Source: Sambucus nigra (taxonomy: Eukaryota > Streptophyta > Magnoliopsida > Dipsacales > Adoxaceae). From it: a stretch of 64,000 nt of DNA. Positions 58,608 to 64,000 of the stretch are shown in pieces. The notes beneath the pieces are model-generated. The model was not told the DNA's origin and made no database searches. It was given only the letters and a program-made list of their open reading frames with translations. The position numbers were made by a program, and so were the translations under genes. The stretch covers positions 273,410,109 through 273,474,108 of the forward strand of contig OX422222.1 of the NCBI GenBank assembly GCA_949130495.1, in the 5' to 3' direction. Every line of letters starts with the position of its first letter. Position 1 is the stretch's first letter.

Positions 58608-58685
58608 GTAATTATCACAAATCTCTTTGTGTATTTACATTTTTCCTTTAATTTTCTTCTTCTGTTGATTCTTGTCTTTTCGCAG
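58608..58685 (+). other. GT-AG intron candidate 2 in the antisense PMD gene
   Basis: GGAG|GTAATTATC ... TTGTCTTTTCGCAG|ACGTGG, 78 bp, strongly pyrimidine-rich acceptor. Confidence 0.6.
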
Positions 58686-58858
58686 ACGTGGTTTTATAAG
58701 GTGATCGGGGACTCAATGCCCATTTGATAGGATTTTTGGATGAGGAGGTGGGGGACTTCTATCGGATCTACCATTGATGGAAGTACAACCGACGGTCAAA
58801 GCAGTCTCTTTCTCTGTCGGTGATGCATCAGGTGTTGAATACCCCGACGAGCAACCAG

Positions 58859-58934
58859 GTTACTCCCTTTTTTTAATCCTTTTTTTGACATTTTCTTTAT
58901 TTGCGCAAATATTTATCTTTATTGGGACTTGCAG
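58859..58934 (+). other. GT-AG intron candidate 3 in the antisense PMD gene
   Basis: ACCAG|GTTACTCCC ... TTGGGACTTGCAG|GTGATT, 76 bp. Element A has an acceptor at the same place (GATTTTCCAG before the homologous exon, about 26600 minus). Confidence 0.6.
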
Positions 58935-59786
58935 GTGATTTTCTACCCCTGGAGGATAGTTGTCCAATACACGGGTGCGACTGGGATGCATATGTAGATA
59001 CGCCGCCTGCTGGTGCATGAGTTGGGCTATTCTTGGTACTTGGGGGAGATGTGGTCCGAAATATTGTGGAGGATGAGGTGGTGGTCCCACTAGCAATGCC
59101 CTTGATGTACATGAGGCGAGTTCGGGAGATGTCGGAGGAGGCCAGGATGGCGGCAATGCTCGACAACGATTATTCGCTCTACACAAACACGACATCAACT
59201 TATGACTAACTCATTTTTGTGACGAGCAGACTAATATCGTCATGTATCTATGATGTGGTGAACATTCCTCTGCCTCCAACGAATTCCTATAGGGGTACGA
59301 GCAGGTCGATGGGGTCCGCCCACAGCATAGGTGATGCGTCGGCGACAGCGTCGATAACCGAGGTTTTGTTCATTCAACTTGCTTTTCCCTACTATAATTT
59401 CTGATTAACTTAAGGGGGACCGTTGTGTATGCCGCAATGCCCTAATGCGGTGGATCCGAGGGTGTTGGGGTTGACGGAGGACATCCTTCAACCAAATATA
59501 TATATTTTTTCTTTCTTTGTCCTTCTATGGATTTTCCTTTGCTTTCGACTGACTGATTTACCTTTTGTTTTTGTTTCTTTATTCGCAACATGTCCAAATA
59601 TCGATCACTTGGTTTAGGGACATTCGGGAATGGGTGGCCTCTACAACTGCCGATATCAGGGACTCAGTTTCGGTTTTTTCTTGTCTAGTGCAGTTTGCTT
59701 CCTTAGAGGAAGGATCGGGATCAGGGAGTGGAGGTTCCATAGCTCGCCGCCGAGGGAAGCGCGCTCGTCGTAGGATGGGGTCTTAG

Positions 59787-60120
59787 AGAGAGAGAGAGAG
59801 ATTGAGATTGGTGGTTTCGGGTTGAGTCCCGCTGTTTTTGCTTTCTATTATTTTTCTTGAAAAAAATGTAATGATGCAAATGGAAATATATAAAATGAAT
59901 GAGATTTTTTTTTATTTAGCTTTGCTTAAATGACTTATTCTACATGCACTTTTCACTTCGTTGCTGAGACTGTAAAAAGGATAGGATATTTTCTTAAATA
60001 ACTTGATGAAAGATTTTCTTTTGAGAAATGATGAGTAAAAATGGATTAAATAGGAAGAAATAACTCGGGGTAATTTGAATTAAGGATCTATTTTTTTAGA
60101 TTTTTGAGTTTGACAAAAAA
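59787..60120 (+). other. 3' region of the antisense PMD gene
   Basis: A short AG run follows the stop, then AT-rich sequence homologous to element A 25400-25690 (reverse). No exact AATAAA is found here; A has one at the matching place. Confidence 0.45.
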
Positions 60121-60890
60121 TGAAAGATAGAGCCTAGACTAATAACTACTTTGAGTGCCCCAAAATAATAATCAACACACTTTAAGACAAAATGCTATTC
60201 CCTTAGCTTAGGTTATTCGATCGGACTTTATCGATCTGAATGATGCTTAAAAGCATCTTTGTCTTAGTTTCGAAGTCTGACTTTCTTTACGTTGTTGGGC
60301 ATGAGCACCTGGTCTTAATTGTGAACAAATAATTCGAGCAATATATAGCCCCTAGCTCTGGGGTGACCACGAAGGAAAAAACATATTTTCATCAGTATCC
60401 AGGGTGGAGGGTGTTTTAGGTGAAAGGTGAATCGACCCAGAGATCTTTTTCTATTTGGACTAAGAGGCTCAGTTGGATTTCAAAGCTGCCGCCCTCCCAC
60501 GAAGTATAGGACACTCGTTCTTGTCAATGTTCACAGCTTGTACAGTAAGTATAAAAGTGTGGTCTGGAAGGAAGTGCAGTAGGTTTTTAAGTCCCAGCAC
60601 AAGAGGTAACAGCACATACAGTGTCATTATTGGGCAAAGCAGGACTAAGGGAATGGTTGTCTGTCTCTTGAGCAAGCACAAAGCGGGCACCATTCTGGTT
60701 CAGTGAGTAGTGAGGCATAATCCTAACTAAGACCATCTGAGGGGGAAGTGAGTGACCCTCAACCTCCCTGGGTGGGAAACACTCATTCAATCCCTGGCTC
60801 GAACCTCCCACGAGGAAGCAGGGAACCCCACTCCGAGATCGGTTGAAAGAGATGGGGATTGGGATGCAGAGAGATGCAGGTGAGTCCAGT
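60121..60890. other. element C-specific segment of unknown origin
   Basis: About 770 bp with no counterpart in element A and a higher GC content than its surroundings. Overlapping open frames of about 75 codons occur on both strands (60469-60811) without a recognisable domain. Boundaries are approximate and I could not see a target duplication. Confidence 0.35.
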
Positions 60891-60994
60891 CAAATCACCC
60901 AAAATATTTCATTGCATTTTCTTGCAGAGTTGTTGGCAGGGTAGGTTTTATTTTCGGCCTTTTGGGTTTCTTGTCTTTAGCCAGGGTATTAGGG

Positions 60995-61002
60995 TATAAA
61001 AG
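60995..61002 (+). promoter_or_regulatory. TATA box of antisense gene 2 of element C
   Basis: AGGGTATAAAAGGGGCTGAA, 91 bp before the ATG at 61086. Element A has TATAAATAAGGGTATGGGTG at the equivalent place on its minus strand (25183). Confidence 0.6.
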
Positions 61003-61085
61003 GGGCTGAATGGGGGTGTAACTTTTCACCCATTCATATTTTCTCTTCTTTCTTATTTCTTGCCTCCTGCCTTATTGTTTCCCAA

Positions 61086-62308
61086 ATGACCCTTCCCACG
61101 AGTGCAAAACTAGCTTCATATCTCGAGATCTTAAAAGCCATGTGTCTTTATAACATAAATTATGAAGCCTTCAATTTGTGATGAGTCTCCTTCTGGAGCA
61201 GCCAAGCTATTGATTGAAACATGTTGGCGGTGGCAGTGCAATTTTGGTATCCTAAGGATCACATTTTTTTCTTTGTCTTGGTTGAGGTATGTCTGACTTG
61301 TAAGGAGTTTTCATCTATGTTGGGGATTAATCCCATCATGGCGACGGCTATGCCTGAATTCTTTAGGTCTCCTCGGGCACTGTAGGTAAAATTTCTCCAC
61401 ATATCTCCTTTGATGGCTCATCCATTAGTCACTGGGGGAATGATTTCTCTTCCAGTTGTCATGTATTCTGTGCATCTGCGGTATTTTAATGATGCTGGAC
61501 ATATCTGAGCTATTTCACTGGACCTAACTTGGAAATTATTGATAGTGACTTAATACCTGATTGTGGACCCTCAACTGATTGCTATTACAGCATGGATGTC
61601 ATATCATCGCAATTATGTGACGGTGATACTGGAGGAGACCCTGAACGGTCTAGATGCTTGGTGGGAATGTCGCTCTGATTATCTAAGAGGAAGCCCGATT
61701 GTGTTATTCATGTGGTTGGCTGAGATATTTTGTCTAGCGGCCCCCCTAAATATCCCTTAGCATCTACACCGAATTTCTTTACTCGTTATATCATCAGCTT
61801 TGTCCCATCCATAGAGAATTGGGTAAACTGGTTCATGGAGCATGGAGCTTAATGCCTAAATTGGTCAGTGCCATGGTGAAGGGAAATGCAACATATTCTA
61901 GAACTGGGAGAATATTGGTAAGTTCGGTTAGTTGGCCTTTCACAGACCTTATTCTATTTCCCCTGGTGGCTTCTGCACCAAGTCGGATGGGAGCAGATAG
62001 TGCCTCCTCAAACATTAGACTTCTTTCTTATGTAAGACTTAACTGAATCCATGTGCATGAGGTTGGGATCTTTGTGGGAGAATCGTCGATCGTCAACCCG
62101 TCCTTCTCAATCTGTATGCAGGGTCTGGAATGTGTCCGAAGAATATCTGAAATGGCTATGGAAGCAAATGGTTGCAAAGATCTTGGCAGAGGAGACCAGA
62201 CAGAGATGGTTTGCCATTTTAGATACTATAGAGGGGCATAGTGGTTTTCTCCATGTTGGTCAGGGCATATTGTTCTATGGAGCGCCTTCGGAATATCAAT
62301 CAGGCTAG
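61086..62308 (+). pseudogene. antisense gene 2 of element C: DUF7745-like protein
   Basis: The ATG at 61086 (MTLPTSAKLASYLEILKAMC) is followed by an early stop. In the same frame it then reads AVAVQFWYPKDHIFFFVLVE and CLTCKEFSSMLGIN, like the 'FWdP....F.f...e..pt.eEfs.llg' segment of DUF7745/PMD-like proteins. Next come GGMISLPVVMYSVHLRYFND, then IAITAWMSYHRNYVTVILEE, TLNGLDAWWECRSDYLRGSP and IVLFMWLAEIF. After frameshifts it continues PFTDLILFPLVASAPSRMG and ends near 62308. AATAAA (62572) closes the unit. The ILEET..GLD and SDYLRG blocks match element A 24650-24860. Function unknown; the family name is an inference from motif memory. Confidence 0.55.
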
Positions 62309-62571
62309 GAAAGTCTGGAGGCCTCAATGATTAGAGGATTATGGGGTTAGGTTTTCCGGCACCTGCTGATAGGGTCTTTTGTGAAGTTAGTGTACATTTT
62401 TTTAAAGCTTTTGTGATTGAGACGTGTTTAGTTATTTTTGGGTCTTGGGAATAACTTTTGGAAGGGTTAGTTAGGTTTATTCTAGGGACGGTTTGGCATG
62501 GCGAGGGGGTAGTTATTTTATCTCCCTACGGTAATATTTCATGCAATTGTACTAAATTCTCCCATTTATGG

Positions 62572-62577
62572 AATAAA
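62572..62577 (+). terminator. poly(A) signal AATAAA of antisense gene 2
   Basis: TATGGAATAAAAAAG about 260 bp after the coding region. Element A has AATAAA at the matching position on its minus strand (23968-23973). Confidence 0.5.
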
Positions 62578-62925
62578 AAAGAATTTTTATCATATTTTTG
62601 TGCCTCTTAATGAGTTTTACATTTGAATTATCTATACCAATCGATAAGGTATACATAATCCTTTTATACATGTAAATGATAAAATAAAATGTCCTTCTCA
62701 GAGGTTAGAAAAGAATAACATTTAATGAAAAAGAAGGAGATTGTGCCAATGTAAAGCATATGTGTTTCCTACGTACCTCTAGGGGATTTAAAAAATTTAT
62801 GAGTTTCATTTTGAAAGAAAAAAGTTTTTAGAGGATCGGGACCCACATATTTCCATGTAGAGAGAAATGGAGATTTTTTTTAGAATATAAGGGAGATGTG
62901 AGGAGTCATAACGCGCCGAGATTTT
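62578..62925 (-). other. post-integrase segment of element C
   Basis: Reverse-strand counterpart of 23607-23967, including TACGTACCTCTAGGGG (about 62771) and GGACCCACATATTTCCATGT (about 62841). No coding sequence. Confidence 0.55.
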
Positions 62926-64000
62926 GGACTTAGGGTAGAACTTCTTAAATCGGTCCAGTTGACTCAACATTTCATTTCTTCTCTGTCAAGGTCAGTGAGC
63001 ATAGCGGGGCCACCGGACATGATCTTCTTCACGATGAAGGGGACACTCTAGTTTGAATTGAATTTCCCTCTAGGGTTCCAGACAAGTTCTATGATTTCTT
63101 TGAAGGCTAAGTCCCCTTATTTGACACCATGATCCTTCACTCTTCAGTTGAATGATTGCGCTTTCCAATGATGGTACACTTGTACATGATATAGAGCCTT
63201 TATCCCCCTTTCATCTAAGAGCGATAATTAATTAAAATATCTCTGATTCCAGTCTTTCTCGTTGACTTTGCTCTCAAGGATAATGCATAATGAAGGTATT
63301 TCAAGTTTAACAGGTAGGACTGCTTCCATACCGTATACAGAGAGTAAGGGGTAGCGCCAATAGATTCCCGAACGGAAGTGTGGTAGCACCAGAGGGTGTA
63401 AGGGATTTGATCGGCCCAATCTCATTAACTCTCGATCATCTTACTGATGATTACTTTGAGGTTCTTCTTGGCATATTTAATTGCATTGTTGGTTTGTGAT
63501 TGGTAGGGTGAAGATTTATGTCTCTGAATCTCGTACTCGTCAACCAATTCTGTAACCTTTGCCTCAAAATGTAACCCATTATCTAACACTAACTCATGGG
63601 CCCTATATCAATAGATCATGATTTTCCGGATGAATTAGGCTACCTTTTTAGCATTCAATATTGCGTATAACTCAACATCGACCCATTTGGTGAAGTAATC
63701 AATGGCAACCAGGATGAACTCGTACCCATTAGAAGTTTTGGGTGTGACTTTCCCTATGATATTAATGCCCTAGGTGGATAACGACCAGGGAGAAGTCATG
63801 TTGTATAATTCTCGTGGAGGTAAGTACTAGAGATTGGTAAATTGTTGGCATTTAAGGCATCTTCGGACATAGGGAGTGCAAACCTGAACCATGGTGGTCC
63901 AATAGTACCCCTGTCTGATAATTTTCTTAGAGAGCATATGGCCATTCATGTGAGGTACGCATTCCCGCTGTGGATCTTTTGCATTATTTCTTCAATGTTA
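62926..64000 (-). pseudogene. integrase of element C, cut by the window end
   Basis: On the minus strand the zinc-binding part reads EKIIRQGYYWTTM...YVRRCLKCQQF (from about 63950). The core shows WGINIIGKV, where Asn replaces the first catalytic Asp, then VAIDYFTKWV, the SDNG-type region near 63590, and YGMEAVLPVKLEIPSL (about 63300). It ends with a GPY-type region near 62990. Several frames are involved, with stops. It is the homologue of 22493-23606. Confidence 0.8.

Larger units (their letters stand above)
57649..59786 (+). pseudogene. antisense gene 1 of element C: plant mobile domain (PMD) protein with introns
   Basis: The gene runs opposite to element C. The ATG at 57649 (MVDFFSRKTHMAWLGANDWE) leads, after one stop, to a GT-AG intron (57853-57952). 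Splicing in phase 0 joins to TDIDSTSFCSWGTMVFKDVW. The core reads STAILCTLRKRWWDTTQNIH then LVFGEMMVAPIDIHHILGID. This matches the PMD pattern in which a short 'ERW..eT.tFhl..GEMt.tl.Dv..lLGl' block is diagnostic. After a stop and a frameshift it reads VGGFLVVSSGNVIHLRFL, the second PMD signature (GG.lf.dssgN.vhl..L), and WGSLTLTTLYFSRDAF-like text. Further introns are likely at 58608-58685 and 58859-58934. The C-terminus is basic (ARRRGKRARRRMGS). PMD proteins in hosts act in transcription and silencing; a role here is unknown. Confidence 0.65.
54391..64000 (-). mobile_element. Element C: second member of family A, reverse orientation, cut by the window end
   Basis: On the minus strand it reads integrase (64000-62930), antisense gene 2 region, antisense gene 1 region, 48-bp repeats (56990-56480), polypurine tract (56384-56370) and 3' LTR (56369-54391). 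All parts have counterparts in element A. The rest of pol and the 5' LTR lie beyond 64000. The antisense genes are more complete here than in A and reveal their introns. A ~770-bp segment (about 60125-60890) has no counterpart in A. Confidence 0.85.

Noticed and set aside
60469..60811. Overlapping short open frames on both strands as a gene
   Set aside because: No recognisable domain and about equal length on both strands, which is expected for GC-richer non-coding DNA.

Overview
This is repeat-dominated nuclear DNA of a flowering plant, probably a species with a large, transposon-rich genome. The evidence is plant-type Ty3/gypsy elements of the Tat lineage (Ogre-like and Retand/Grande-like, with a second RNase H), an LTR element primed by initiator-Met tRNA, a plant L1-type LINE with a terminal RNase H, a MITE and a CACTA-type end. 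I found no intact host gene and no tRNA or rRNA gene. Almost every open frame belongs to a decayed transposon.

Layout. 1-1173 is AT-rich DNA I cannot assign. 1174-1579 is a young foldback MITE inserted in a TA microsatellite. From about 1690 to 40012 lies one old Ogre-like element, here called element A (+ strand): 5' LTR 1690-4144, Arg-type primer site 4146, gag, protease, RT, two RNase H domains, integrase ending at 23606, an antisense region, 48-bp tandem repeats, and a truncated 3' LTR from 37816. Two other retrotransposons are nested in it. Element B (11503-22487, - strand, target duplication GTAGG on both sides) splits its RNase H/integrase region. Element D (27672-37628, - strand, near-perfect target duplication) splits its 3' tandem-repeat region.

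40013-44342 holds unassigned DNA, a 435-bp compound trinucleotide array, a ~160-bp tandem repeat and a CACTA-type end. A full-length but dead LINE (44343-50137, 12-bp target duplication) follows. It sits in decayed sequence that ends in a polypurine tract and a solo-looking LTR (element E, 52301-54025). From 54391 to the window end is element C, a second member of family A in the opposite orientation: 3' LTR, 48-bp repeats, antisense genes, and integrase running off the window.

The most interesting content is a set of antisense genes. In family A (copies A and C) the segment between integrase and the 3' LTR carries two transcription units on the opposite strand. One encodes a plant mobile domain (PMD) protein and has recognisable GT-AG introns. 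The other encodes a protein resembling the DUF7745/PMD-like superfamily. The second unit has its own TATA box and poly(A) signal in both copies. In copy C the PMD unit also has a TATA box, and its upstream TCGATCGAC-type motifs resemble those in front of the LTR promoter. Element B, from a different Tat family, independently carries two antisense ORFs (a Transposase_28-like head and coiled-coil proteins), also with an intron. Introns in antisense orientation cannot be removed from the genomic retrotransposon RNA, so they would survive retrotransposition.

All coding units carry stops, frameshifts or active-site changes, so nothing here is likely to be an active element today.
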